35,022 nucleotides of DNA from Chara braunii (lineage: Eukaryota; Streptophyta; Charophyceae; Charales; Characeae). Below are positions 9,319-19,500 of this stretch, in pieces. Position 1 is the first letter of the stretch; each line of letters begins with the position of its first letter. The position numbers and the translations under genes were made by a program. Below the pieces are notes generated by a model. It was not told the origin of the DNA. It saw only the letters and a program-made list of their open reading frames with translations, and did not search any database. The stretch is from NCBI GenBank assembly GCA_003427395.1, contig BFEA01000085.1, forward strand, positions 22,788 to 57,809, read 5' to 3'.

Positions 9319-10330
9319 TTAGATTATGAACTTAGCTTTGTATAAATTGTAATGACCCGCCAAAAACACAGACTGAGAACACTGCTGATTTCTGGGATTT
9401 GCCACTGGAATGAATGCCTTGCTGTGATTCCCGCATTCTGCTGTGGTTTCCAAGTATGTGTGTGTGTGTGCGTGCCTGCTGGTTTGCATGCCTGTCTGAG
9501 TGCTTATCGGTTGAGTGTGTGTGTAACCCGCAAGGGTACTTGTTGGTTGCAAGGCCCCGCAGGGGCTAGCTGGTAGGATTACTGCCAGCAGCAGAGATCC
9601 TCCCATATCCTCCAAGATCAAGATCAGGTTGATCCGGGATCTCGACTGGCACTCAGTCCCAACTTTGCGCAAGCACAAATAAAATATTGTGTCTAGGTTT
9701 AGCCTTCGAAAAGAATCGAGGACCTTGAGTGAAAGGCATAAGTCGTTGATTATCCGTTCTTCTTCCTCTACATATGTGGGGACCGGGGAGGGTACCCACC
9801 ATCGATCCATCCAACGATCAGGGGCTGCATTGCAGTCTCCTGCTATGATGATCGGGACCCCATCCGGAATTTGCGTCTTCAGATTCTCAAAAAAGGCCTT
9901 TCTCGCGCTAACAACATTAGGGGCATAGATGCGTAATATACATATGATTTCTAGTTCCAGTGTGACCAGGATAGACACCCATCGGCCTCCCTCTTGGTCA
10001 ACCACCCAATGTACTGCGTCTGCTCGGGATTCAAGGGGAATCCAGATGGCCACCCCTGCGCTCCCTGGTTTCGGGGCATGTGCCCTGAAGGCCTTATATG
10101 GCCAGATCATTCTATGGGTGCGGTTATGCTCTGGGGTGTCCATCAGGTGCGTTTCCTGGACGCACACTATATCTGGCCAATTCCTGCCCCCTACCCCTCT
10201 CATCAAGTCTCAAATTGCGTTTTGTTTCTCAAGTTTGCACGAGGCCAAGCCATTTACTTCCAGGGAGCGTAGGTCCAGGTCGGCTGCTCTCCTACATTGA
10301 TTCCAGATGTGGTCCTTCCCAGACACTGCT
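9319..10330 (-). pseudogene. LINE ORF2 N-terminus: AP-type endonuclease
   Basis: The endonuclease nicks target DNA so the element RNA can be copied in place. The open frame from 10206 down contains, in order, VCVQETHL (residues 14-21; E18 is the metal-binding Glu), AGVAIW, LRIYAPN (91-97), IIAGDCNAAPD (GDCN 123-126 in place of the usual GDFN) and QSRSRINLIL, where the usual SRID has Asn instead of Asp. The region upstream (about 10290-10213) continues the same frame with LRSLEVNGL, the usual start of the fold, but a TGA at 10210-10212 interrupts it. Homology fades near 9600; the tail to 9319 is unrelated sequence containing a GT-rich microsatellite. Catalytically dead on present evidence. Confidence 0.8.
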
Positions 10331-11511
10331 TTCGCTGGGTCCATCTTACTCGAGTTGTTCGTATTATCTGCAAAAAGTTAAAACTTACAGATGGACCCAT
10401 GGCAGCTGATCCCAGTCCCAATCCGCAGCTCCCGCCAAGGGGCCCAGCCTGAGCAGGGCACATAGACAAATCTGAACGTCCTGCTCCGTCCAGGAGTCAC
10501 TGTGTCCAATCTTGACAGTCTGCAGGTTTAGCAGTTGGGCATGGGTGTACCATCTCAGGCCCGCTTCTTTGGATGGGTCAAAACGTATGTAGACGTCTCT
10601 TTGCAAGATTTTGGTGGGGCCTGTTGTGATCAAGGTTGTAGCCTGTGCCCCTGGTGGAAGCTTCTCTGCAATGTGGGACTCCAGTTGCATTTGCAGAAGT
10701 CCTGTTGCTGCTTCAGATGAGTAGTTTTGTGGTTACGCCCAGAATGACGCCCATCCTTGTAGCGTGACACACCCCTGTCTACCTCCCTCTATCGGGAACA
10801 AGCCCACCTCCCACTTCCCGTTTTTCTTTCGAACTGGGATAAATAGCATGGCCGTTTGCGATAGGGAACCAGAGTCTCGGCCCATTTCGACTAGATGTCT
10901 TAGTTTTCTTTTCCGCACCAGGTCTATGGGTGTGTTCTCGTCCAAGTCCGGAGGGTCCGGACCTGGCGGCGGGTCTGTACGCTGTAGGACCGAGGGATCT
11001 TCTTGCACCCTCTGTGCCTGTTCATTATCTATTATGATTCGAGCTTCGTCCTGTTCTTCTTCTTTTGCTGTTTCTTTTGCTGGTTCTGCATGTGGTGGTT
11101 GAAAGCGTGCAAATACAATTGTGGTCAGTCTGTGCCATGCATCTGCCCACCTCAACCCCGCTTGCAATCCATTTTCCAACACATTTTTGAGTGAGGCACT
11201 CGTGTCAAGCATGGGGAACAACTCCAGTATGTCTTGTCCGAGCAGTCATCAGTGAGGGGGCCATATTTCGCTTTCAGGTTGCCCATGAGCCAGTCTGCAA
11301 TAGCGACCAGCTTCTGTTTTATGGGCAGATGCAGTGGTGGTGCCCCCTCCTCGTCTTTCGGGTTATTTTGGGGAGCCAATCCTTCCGGTGACGTGCTAGC
11401 GTTGGCCGGAAGGGGGTCGACATCCACTGGTTCTGAGTCGAAAGCCGCCCGGAGGGGATCTGTATCCATCATCTGACATGCAGGTATGCTCCTTCTGCTT
11501 GTTGTCGCCCC

Positions 11512-11715
11512 AGGTTGTTTCAACTTCTCCTCCACGTTTTCACTCCCTAACGCCCTCGACTCCACCTCCATTTCCTCCTCCTCCGCCTGGATGAGGTCCA
11601 TACCTCTCATCTGATTTGCTGCTGTCAGCCCAAATTGTTTCAACTTCTCCTTCGATATTTCTCACCCTAGCGCCCCTGACTCCACCTCCATTACCTCCTC
11701 CTCTTTTTGTTTCTC
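11512..11715. repeat. Tandem duplication in LINE ORF1 (120-bp period)
   Basis: gtttcaacttctcc and about 70 bases after it occur at 11517 and again 120 bp later at 11637, with divergence. On the minus strand the unit encodes an acidic segment with EEEEMEVESRALGSE. Because 120 is a multiple of three, the duplication kept the frame and may predate the death of the copy. Confidence 0.6.
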
Positions 11716-12348
11716 CGATTGTCCCTTCGCTCCTTGTTTCAGCCGATTAGAGGGATACCCCTCTGCCCTTATGCTCTTGTCCCTTGCCTTCTATTGTGTC
11801 TGCTCTGCGGGGATGAGGAGCTTCCTTCGATCCCTGGTGTCATCTGTGCCTTCCTCTTCTTGGATGTATCGCTCAGCAGCGGGACCCATGGCACCACGGG
11901 GGTTACCGTTATCATTTCGCAGCGGTCTGGGTTCCGCTCGTTGTTTTTGGATCCAGATTTCTTTCCCTCCTTTCTTGCCCACCGTTTTCCAACCTGAGTT
12001 TTTTGAGTTCCCTTGCTGGGAGTTCGCCTGTGTCTCGTGCACTTTCTCCTCCACCGGAGTCGGGGGGGTCCATGTGTTCGGAGACCGTGTCCCCCAGTCA
12101 GGCTCTCCAGTTCTCTCGCACTTCCACCCAATCGGGACTTCTTCCTTTGTAGGGTCCTCAATGTAAACCCAACCTTCATGTCCTGGGTCCACTACTCTCC
12201 AACGTGTCGCCTTGACCAGGTCCCTCAACAATCTCCCCGTTGTTCGGTTCCTTTTTTGTGGATGGAGCGGGCAAACGTACTCAGTATTCAGGTGGCCATA
12301 TGCTCTGCACTTGTGGCACCACGGCCTTAGTTTGTGTGCCGTATGGAT

Positions 12349-12585
12349 CATACTTGCAAGCGGACGCCGTCCGGGCGGTTCCGCACGTGCGGCAGACTGC
12401 CGGACCGGACCCGCGCGGCGCACGAATGTGCGCCCGACGACCAGTTACGCCCCCCCCCAAAAAAAAAAAAAAAAAAATGGCCCTGTCCGGTCCAGTCCGG
12501 GTCCGTCTGGCCCGGGGGGAGGGTGCCGCACGCGGCAAAGCGGACCGGACCGGACGCTCGTCCGGTCCGTCTGCTTGCAAGTATG
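12349..12585. mobile_element. 237-bp MITE, hAT-like (8-bp TSD), inside LINE ORF1
   Basis: The termini are inverted repeats: catacttgcaagc (12349-12361) and gcttgcaagtatg (12573-12585), with further imperfect pairing inward. They are flanked by identical 8-bp sequences gtatggat at 12341-12348 and 12586-12593, the target duplication length of hAT elements. Removing the element and one duplication rejoins the LINE ORF1 reading (GGKEYMIHT on one side, AHKLRPWCHKC on the other) in one frame. The inside is rich in GGACCGGAC-type words and contains a C-tract/A-tract (12452-12477). No transposase, so it would be non-autonomous; the hAT assignment rests on TSD length only. Confidence 0.85.
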
Positions 12586-12806
12586 GTATGGATCATATAC
12601 TCTTTCCCCCCTATCTGATATGGAATGACGTCATCGAGGGAGAATGGTTGGCCTTGGGGGAAATCCAGAGCCAACATTAAGTAGTCATCCCTTTTGGCCA
12701 CAAAAGAGGGGAGGGGGTCTATGAAGGCAACAATGTCATACAGTAATCCAAAGTCGTATACAAACGCCGCCTGGATTTCCACCGGGATGTGGCAAAACTC
12801 CACCCA

Positions 12807-12882
12807 GTGGAAATCTTGCATGAGTTGTGCCCTCCTCTCTTCCGGTGGAAATCTTTCATGAGTTGTGCCCTCCTCTCTTCCG
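12807..12882. repeat. 38-bp tandem duplication in LINE ORF1
   Basis: Two adjacent 38-bp copies (12807-12844 and 12845-12882) starting gtggaaatctt / gtggaaatctt differ at one base. As 38 is not a multiple of three, the duplication shifts the ORF1 frame; the reading on either side of one copy is continuous otherwise. Confidence 0.85.
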
Positions 12883-13708
12883 GTCCCATCTTACGCTGTG
12901 GCACCCACGAGTAGATGTGGACCTCCGACTGTTCACAGCGGAGGCGTTTCGACCCATCGATCGCGGACTTGTCTGATTCGTGCAAGCATAAGACCGTAAA
13001 CAGGGTGTTGGACGCTGGTTGGATCAAGAATTGGTCTCGGGCCAAGTAAGCGCTGTTTTTCGGTATCTCCAGCCGACGGCCGATCCACTTAACTTTATCG
13101 TTGACCGATTTGAATACAACGTCAGCGTGGAACACCCAGTTATTTGCATGTTTCATGTAAACCTCGTCCCGGCGGGTTAAGCCACTTTTGGGGTAAGCCT
13201 TCATCATGACTTGTTTACCTCCATGTGTCACCACACGTGTTTCGAACGGAAGTAGAAATTGGTTCATGAAAAAGGCCCGTGCTGGTGGCAGTCCATCCAG
13301 GGTGATCTCGGAGATTTCCAGTCCGCGGGCCGCCCTGACCCCAATGGATGGTCAGGTTTTGAGCTTGGTGCAACTTTTTGAGTTTGTCTGCCCAAGATAG
13401 TTGTGGCTGGTTATTACTCACCACTTGGGTGGGGGAAGAGTTCTTCTCTTTGTGGTGTACTTTCCCGTGAAACTCCATCTCCTTCTCCTCTTCCGTCAAG
13501 ACCCCTGTGTCCTCCAACTGTTTCCTTTCCCTGCTTGTGCCCGCTTGTGGGGAGATCCGGGGAGCGGTGTCGTTTTGATGAGACCATCGTTTATGCCGAA
13601 GGCGTTCATCTGCCAGTTGTCTCATCACACCGTTGTAGAACAGCATCGAATCCAGCCGTCTATGAGCGCGCTGCGATCTGTTCGTCGATCTCATGCTGCT
13701 GTGATGGA

Positions 13709-13795
13709 TGATTTGTTTTTGTTTTTTGTTTTTTGTTTTTTGTTTTTTGTTGTTGTTGTTGTTTTTTGTTGTTTGTTGTTTTTGTTGTTTTAAAT
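13709..13795. repeat. (TTTTTTG)n and (TTG)n microsatellite
   Basis: Runs of ttttttg then ttg units directly upstream of the LINE ORF1 (minus strand reads as A-rich). It could be part of the LINE 5' leader or the A-rich tail of another retroelement. Confidence 0.8.
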
Positions 13796-13799
13796 GTTT

Positions 13800-15130
13800 G
13801 TTTTTGAAGGTGTTATTTGTTCTGTTTGCCTTTTCACCGAGGGACTGGTCGGGGTATGGCAGGGGGCTGTGCTACTCACTTCAACCCACTTTAATACCAC
13901 TTCAACACTCTCGTTACCCTCCGTGATTCCTCTTCTCGTCCTGAATTTCCGCCTTTGGCTTGACCCGATCCCACTTGTCGATCCAGGATATGCCGTCTCA
14001 GGCTGTCGTATCCTCCATCTTTTCTCCACTCTACTCCACCTCCGCACTCCCACTTTTTTCACCTTATCTTCTCCTCTCCCCTATCTTCCCCTTCTACCTT
14101 CTTCATCCATCCCACGTTCCTTCTCGTCCCTAATTATTCAACGTTGTCCCGTTCTCGTCTCCCACTTTTTATCTACTTGTCTTCTCCTTGTCTTCTCCTC
14201 ACCTCTATCTCTCCTTTCTACCTTCTCTGTCCATCCCTCATTCCTTTCTTCTCGTGCTTCCCTGTTTTCGACTCTCGTTCCGGAGTGGCCGCTGACTTTC
14301 CTTCTACTTCTCCCACTTTTGATCTCCCACTGCCCTCGTTTTCACGCCTTCTTCTCGCCTTCAATTTACGCTTCTACCTTTTCCACCCATCCCTGATTCC
14401 TACCCTTTGTACCACTGTCCTCCAAGTCACCGCCCAATCTGTCCAAGTCTCCCCCTCGCCCGTCTAGTTATCTTCATCTTACCTGGTTGGTCGATGCTGG
14501 TAGATTCTCCGCCGTCCCGTTATTGCCACCCTTCCCCGTTGTTGACGTTCTCCCGCTGATCCCCCTCATGTGCGTAGTGTGTGCTCCGCTTCCGAGCTCA
14601 CCTGCGTGCGGTTCCTCCCTAGAGTGTCCAAAGCTCCCCCTCGCCCCGACCCCCCTTGTTTAGATCTCCTCCTCTTACCTGGTCGGGTTAACGCGTGCAA
14701 AGACCCTGATGTCCCGTCGTTGCCGCCTCCCCAAGCTTTGTCTCTGTCGTTCCGTCGTTATCGCCCTCCCGCCGAAAATTTCAGTGTCCTTCCGTTGATG
14801 TCACCTTCGTAGCTCTTTTTTCACGCCCAAGTCCGTGCGCGAGTCTTCCACACGCGTGTGTGGTGTGTGCTCCGCTTTCGAAATCACCCGCGTGTGACTC
14901 GCTCACCTCCGGAACCCTCAGTCCAACGTCCAGTGTAGGAACACGACGCCGTGCGCGTGCATCTCTCCTCAGCTATGGTGTCCTGTGTGCACGTCTCGGC
15001 GATGGCCGATCTCTAAACAACCGACCCGACGTGGACCGACATGCTGCGCTGATACTCCGCAGTTACGCCCTGCGGCCGTTAGCGCTATCGGCGTGATTCC
15101 TCACTACTGATGAGGCCTGTAACTACCATA
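13800..15130. repeat. Pyrimidine-rich degenerate tandem repeats
   Basis: Strongly C/T-rich on the plus strand. A string ttctaccttctNcatccatccc recurs near 14091, 14216 and 14371; tccaaNNctccccctcgccc recurs near 14438 and 14627; gtgtgtgctccgctt recurs near 14577 and 14867. Periods vary from about 125 to 290 bp. Long frames here are open because stop codons are rare in this composition, and they show no domain. Confidence 0.45.
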
Positions 15131-15137
15131 AGGAGTT

Positions 15138-16239
15138 AATGGAGATCACTAAAACCACCTCCTACCTTCTCAGGACATAAGAAGGATGAGGCACTCGATA
15201 GTTGGTTGAGGATGGTTTCAGTGTGGGTAAGGGCGAAGAGGACGTTGCTAGAAGAAGAGGTGATCATTGCCACCTCATATCTTGAGGCGAGATGGCTAGA
15301 TGGACTAGTAGCATCTGAGGGTTTCACATGACGAATGAATGATCGGGCAAAGAACCACACCTTTGAGAGCTTCATGGCGTTGGTTGAAATGTGATGCACA
15401 ACCCTCAGCAGGCCCAAAAGGCCATTAATGAGTTGTTCCGACTTGATACTAGAAGGTACAAGTCCGCTCGTGAGCTCACTACTGTCGTGGAGAAACTCAT
15501 AGTCGTCCCTGGTGTCCGCTATGATTCACAGGTGTTGCTAACCATGTATCTGAAATGTCTTCCCACAGACATTAAGAACTTGATGGTTAGCGAGGCGAGC
15601 ATCGATTATCACACTCTTGACTCCTTCAGCAAGAAGGCCTTAGACTTAGAGGCTAAGCTAGGAGGAGCACAACAACCTGCCACGGACGATAGGAAGAAGA
15701 ACCCGCCACAAGAATGGAAGAAGCAGGGTAGTCGGTTGGTGATGGTTGATTCCGAAGGAAATCAAACCGAGATTGATGATCTTTCTGATCTTGTGGAGGA
15801 AACAAAGATAGGCAGCGAGGAGAATGCAAAGGGTGGCAACCTCGCTGTCATAAGAGGAAAGGCAGCAGTCGGCAAGGGTGGTCAGCAAAAGAGTCAAGGG
15901 CAGGTCCAAAACTTAAACAAGACTTTGGCTTGGGTAAGGGCTGGCCAGGATTAGGATATGAGGGACCGGTGCTCGCAAGGAGCTTGCATCAACTGCGGCG
16001 AATATGGCCAGGTCCAAAACTTAAACAAGACTTCGACTTGGGTAAGGGCTGGCCTGGATCAGGATGTGAGGGACCGGTGCTCGCAAGGATCTTGCATCAA
16101 CTGCGGCGAATATGGCCATCAACAGTTCAAGAACATGAAAGTCTCTCAAAAGATTCCTCCCAAAAGTGGTTTTGGCATATCTTTCGCCCATAGTGGTGCA
16201 TCTACAAGGACCAATCAGGGAAACACCTCCGACCAGTAA
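15138..16239 (+). pseudogene. gag: Ty3/gypsy gag (capsid plus zinc knuckle)
   Basis: Gag forms the particle and binds the element RNA. The frame at 15138-15391 reads KPPPTFSGHKKDEALDSWL and SYLEARWLDGLV, the usual start of a retrotransposon capsid domain, with a TGA at 15329-15331 and a frame change at 15391. The next frame (15391-15951) continues with YKSARELTTVVEKL and LTMYLKCLP. After a TAG at 15952-15954 come two zinc knuckle starts, CINCGEYGQ and CINCGEYGHQQFKN; the first is cut before its His by the 108-bp duplication, and the second lacks the last Cys. The tail ends with a stop at 16237-16239. Confidence 0.75.
15901..16116 (+). repeat. 108-bp in-frame duplication in gag
   Basis: Two adjacent 108-bp copies (15901-16008, 16009-16116) differ at about six bases. 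The first has TAG at 15952-15954 where the second has CAG at 16060-16062, so a single C-to-T change made the stop. The unit covers the first part of the zinc knuckle, and its junction replaces the knuckle His with Gln in copy 1. Confidence 0.9.
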
Positions 16240-16368
16240 AGGTTATAGCTGCTTCTACTCATGCTCAAGTGGTTGAAGTACCCTCACCACTTCAGGAGTT
16301 GGCCGAAGCTATTGACTCACTAGTCACCCCGTACACACATCTAGACCAAACAACGCTCTATTGGCTGG

Positions 16369-16917
16369 ATGTCTGAAGCCTTAAAAGACATAGAAACGGA
16401 GTGGTCGGCAAGGGACCCTCGTGAGTCTTGGGTAGCACTGTCTAGAGGTCCTAGAGGTGAGCATTTCTTTGTGGCAGTCGGTACAGGTAGCCGCAAGTGT
16501 AGTGCCTTCGTCGACATTGGCTCCACACGGAACTTCAAAAGTTGCGACTGCGTTGAGAGACTACGCCTAAGGAACCGGGTGCAACGCTTGGGTAGATCTG
16601 TAGCATCTACCCTGGCCAACAAAGAGCGCATGGTTGTAAACAAGTACGTCAAGGACGTAGACTGCACCTTCTATTATGGAGGTGGGGAACTTAATCACAG
16701 GATTTCATTCCAAATTAGTGACGACTTGCCATTCAACATGCTGTTAGGTATGTACTACGTTCAGGTTGCAAAGCCCCAGTTTGACTGGGACCGAAAGGTG
16801 CTCAAGCCTGTATTACTGAAAAGGAAGACAGCCAGACTCTCGAAGTATAAGGCTAGCAGCCTGATACACACTTACGGTTGTATGTGCGCATCAACATTCT
16901 ACAATTATTATAAATAG
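16369..16917 (+). pseudogene. Ty3/gypsy aspartic protease
   Basis: The protease cuts the Gag-Pol polyprotein. The frame shows the retropepsin pattern: CSAFVDIGSTRNF, where the catalytic D-S/T-G is D-I-G, then FQISDDLPFNMLLGMYYVQV, matching the usual DILLGMDWL block with changed residues. It is followed by a linker that ends at 16917, just before the RT frame at 16933. The Ser-to-Ile change in the active site alone would be expected to inactivate it. Confidence 0.75.
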
Positions 16918-16932
16918 AACCAAGAGGAGGGT

Positions 16933-18645
16933 ATGTACTTAGTTTTTGTCTCTAGGAAAGGGGAGGCCGTTAAATTACCCCCAGAGATAGAGACCGTCGT
17001 CGCTAAGCACCCAAATGTATTTGAAGAGCCTTCGGGAGTTGTAGACAGGGAGATTGTCCACGCCATAGAGGTAATCCCAGGGAGTAAAACCCCAAAGGGG
17101 TTGATCTATAGGATGGCTCCGACCGAGTTGGACGAACCTCGTCAGCAATTGAAAGAGCTCACAGAGAAGGGTTGGATACGGCCTAGTACCTCCCTGCTCA
17201 CCAGTTCTGTTTGTCCCAAAGAAGGGGGGAACAATGAGGATGTGCATTGACTATAGAGGCCTCAATGCCATCACTGTAAAAAACGCATCGACGACCTATT
17301 GCATAGGGTGCAGGGATGTACGTACTTCACTGAGATAGATTTGAAGTCCGACTACCATCAAATTAACATTAGACCAGAAGATCAACACAAAATCACATTT
17401 CAGACCAGGTACGGTCTATACGAGTTTGTGGTGATGCCTTTCGGCCTTTGCAATGCGTCGAGAACATGCCAGCATGCCATGAATAGGGTATTTCATAACT
17501 ACTTGGATAAGTCCATCGTCGTGTACCTCGACAATACTCCACAAGCGGTTATCGGGTAGCTGAAAATTCAGGAACGAAAATTCTGAAGTGAGAGTTTTGG
17601 GCAGTCTGAAAATCCTGAATGGTTCTGAAGTGGTGAAAGGTCCGAAGACCCTGAAAACCACCTGTTTAGGCAGGCTGCATCCTGAAGTGGTGAAGGGTGT
17701 TCTGAAGTTGTCAAGTGAGAGTTTTGGGCAGTCTGAAAATCCTGAATGGTCCTGAAGTGGTGAAAGGTCGGAAGACCATGAAAACCACCCTTCACCACTT
17801 GAGGATGCAGCCTCTGCCTAAACAGGTGGTTTTCAGGGTCTTCGGAACTTTCACCACTTCAGGACCATTCAGGATTTTCAGACCTGAATGGTCCTGAAGT
17901 GTGTCCGAAGACCCTGAAAACCACCTGTTTCGGCAGGCTGCATCCTGAAGTGGTGATGAAAAATACGACTGTTGTTAACCTTCTCTCCGATATTCTTATC
18001 TTCGATAGGACTGTCGAGGAGCATGCCCAACATGTAGAAATTGCACTTTCACTTCTGCGACAAAACAAGTATAAGATCAACTTTGAGACATGCGAGTTCG
18101 ATCGCACTAAAATCTTGTACTTGGGTCATGAGATATCCGCGGAAGGGACAAGGCCCGAAGATGCGAAGGTGGCTAGCATTCGTGACTAGCCACGACCCCT
18201 ATCTGTGACTGGGGTTATATCATTCTTAGGGATGTGTGGCTACTACCGCAATTTCGTAAAGAATTATAGTACGGTGACCTCCCCTTTGACTGATCTAAAA
18301 CGCCTCGACACACCATGGGAATGGACAGACGTGTGCGAGGCTTCTTTCAAAAAATTGAAGCACGCCCTCATGCATCATGAGGTTCTCATGGTTCCCGTTC
18401 TGGAGAGGCCATTCGTTGCAACCACTGATACAAGCCCATACGACATAGGCGCAATGCTGGCTCAACAAGAAGGGAAGAAGTTTAGGCCAATCGAGTACAT
18501 GCGAACTCTACGCCCTTTACAAGGCTCTTGTCCACAGGAGACACTATCTTTTAGGAAGGTTCTTCTACTTGAGAACTGGCCATCACACACTCAAGTGGAT
18601 CAAGACGCAGCCTGTTCTCTCCGACGCACTCAAACGATGGATTGA
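16933..18645 (+). pseudogene. Ty3/gypsy reverse transcriptase and RNase H, split
   Basis: RT copies the element RNA into DNA and RNase H removes the RNA. Pieces in order: 16933-17190 with VFEEPSGVV and GWIRPST; after a frame change, [17 protein letters not shown]; a small deletion; 17299-17532 with [21 protein letters not shown] and YLD; the 456-bp insert at 17533-17988; then DILIFDRTVEE and YLGHEISAEGT to a TAG at 18187-18189; then SFLGMCGYYRNFV and the RNase H start VATTDTSPYDIGAML. After a deletion near 18507 the RNase H continues in another frame (ELYALYKALVHRRHYLLG, TLKWIKTQP) to about 18640. The YLDD catalytic motif is physically split. Confidence 0.85.
17533..17988. mobile_element. 456-bp fold-back insert in RT catalytic motif
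   Basis: The RT reading stops after YLD at 17532 and resumes with DILIFD at 17989. The DNA between is built from copies of one unit: direct copies starting agtgagagttttgggcagtc at 17587 and 17714 (period 127), an inverted copy about 17789-17881, and another direct partial copy about 17885-17956. The inverted copy makes a strong fold-back. The first bases (aatactcc) resemble the bases after the insert (gatattct) with three transitions, which might be a decayed 8-bp target duplication. No coding capacity and no known family. Confidence 0.8.
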
Positions 18646-19500
18646 AGTCATAGATCAATATGACTTCAAGCTAGATTACGGAATACAACAAGGGTGTTGA
18701 TGCGCTATCCCGTACGACATACTACCTAGTTGCGTTGATTACTGAGTTTGGCCTATCTGGCAATGTAACTCGATCACAGGTCGATGCCTACAAGGAAGAT
18801 CCTCTCATGATGGACATCATATGCAAACTAGATGCGGAAGACAAAGCGACATCTTGCGAGTTTGTGATGGTGGACGAATTACTCTTCCTTGAAAAGGCAG
18901 GGTTCAAACGACACTGTGTTCCGTCTAGCGAGATTTTGCGTAGTTTATTTTTAGGTGAGTGTCATGATGCGGCAAGTCACTTTGGATATAAGAAGACTAG
19001 TGCTAATTTTGTACAACGATTTTGGTGGCCTCATATGCTTGACGATGAAAAGAAGTACGTACAGACTTGCCAAGTCTATCAGCGGAACAAACCGCGTACT
19101 TAAGCACCGCTTGGGTTACTCAAGCCCTTACCCATTCTTGCAGGTCCGGGATAGAGTGTCTCCATGGATTTCATGGATACCCTTGTGACCAGCAAGAGTG
19201 GCAAGAGGCACATCTTCGTCATAGTAGACAGGTTCACTAAGTATGCTAGACTAGTAGCCATGCCTGAGGCCGCAAGGACTGAACACATCATCAAGTTATT
19301 CACGGATAGGTGGGTGCATGATTTTTGACTGCCCAAGCCTATAGCTAGTGATAGAGATGTCTGATTCACGAGCGAAATGTGGAAGACGGCTGCTGAGCAA
19401 ATGGGCAGGCAACTTTAGATGACCTCCGGGAATCACACCGAAGCCAACGGTCAAGTGGAACCTGCTGGGGCATTACATTAAGCCCAACCAGGATGATTGG
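18646..19500 (+). pseudogene. Ty3/gypsy integrase, truncated
   Basis: Integrase joins the DNA copy to the host genome. From 18735 the HHCC zinc domain reads GECHDAASHFGYKKTS and TCQVYQRNKPRT, so the last Cys is Tyr. Continuing in the same frame after stops at 19101 (TAA) and 19158 (TAG), the core reads SMDFMDTLVTSKSGK, VIVDRFTKYARLVAMPE, SDRDV-stop-FTSEMW and MTSGNHTEANGQVE, giving all three DDE blocks. Further stops lie at 19326, 19362 and 19416. A deletion near 19459 removes the following helix, and the homology ends near 19500. Confidence 0.8.

Larger units (their letters stand above)
10385..13694 (-). pseudogene. LINE ORF1 (RNA-binding protein), frameshifted
   Basis: ORF1 proteins coat the LINE RNA. 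Fragments in several frames line up on the minus strand: 13694-13330 with QPQLSWADKLKK, 13330-12822 with NQFLLPFETRVV and IYSWVPQRK, 12821-12594 with EFCHIPVEIQAAFVYDFG, then after the inserted element a zinc knuckle CHKCRAYGHLNTEYVC (near 12310-12263), basic and acidic tails to 11791, an acidic region 11700-11152, and 11221-10385. The shape, a globular domain then CCHC then a charged tail, is that of plant L1-type ORF1. Frame changes lie near 13335, at the 38-bp duplication (12807-12882), near 11740 and near 11230. The knuckle spacing (C-x2-C-x4-H-x6-C) is slightly longer than the usual x4. Confidence 0.7.
9580..13700 (-). mobile_element. LINE (L1-like) 5' half, ORF1 plus endonuclease
   Basis: Reading the minus strand from about 13700 down, there is an ORF1 with a plant-LINE-type zinc knuckle, then an ORF2 start with an apurinic-type endonuclease that stops being recognisable near 9600. 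No reverse transcriptase follows. LINE copies usually lose their 5' end; here the 5' part is kept and the 3' part is missing, which suggests a later deletion or rearrangement. The copy is broken by frameshifts, a 38-bp tandem duplication, a 120-bp in-frame duplication and a 237-bp DNA-transposon insertion. Confidence 0.8.
15138..19500 (+). mobile_element. Ty3/gypsy retrotransposon, decayed, truncated at 3' end
   Basis: gag, protease, reverse transcriptase, RNase H and integrase follow in the Ty3/gypsy order (integrase after RNase H). Many stops, at least three frameshifting deletions, a 108-bp duplication in gag and a 456-bp insertion in RT mark it as old. Homology ends at about 19500 inside the integrase, after LLGHYIKPNQDDW, so the C-terminal integrase part and the 3' LTR are missing. 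No LTR or primer binding site was recognised upstream of 15138. Confidence 0.85.

Noticed and set aside
11707-12166. Plus-strand frames opposite LINE ORF1
   Set aside because: Antisense shadows of the ORF1 zinc-knuckle and charged-tail region, which has recognisable motifs on the minus strand.
12281-12680. Frames across the C-tract/A-tract near 12.45 kb
   Set aside because: They read through the MITE and its homopolymers; not genes.
13794-14467. Long plus-strand frames (up to 200 codons) in 13.8-14.5 kb
   Set aside because: Open only because the strand is C/T-rich and lacks stop codons; Ser/Pro/Leu/Phe-rich translations repeat with the underlying tandem repeats.
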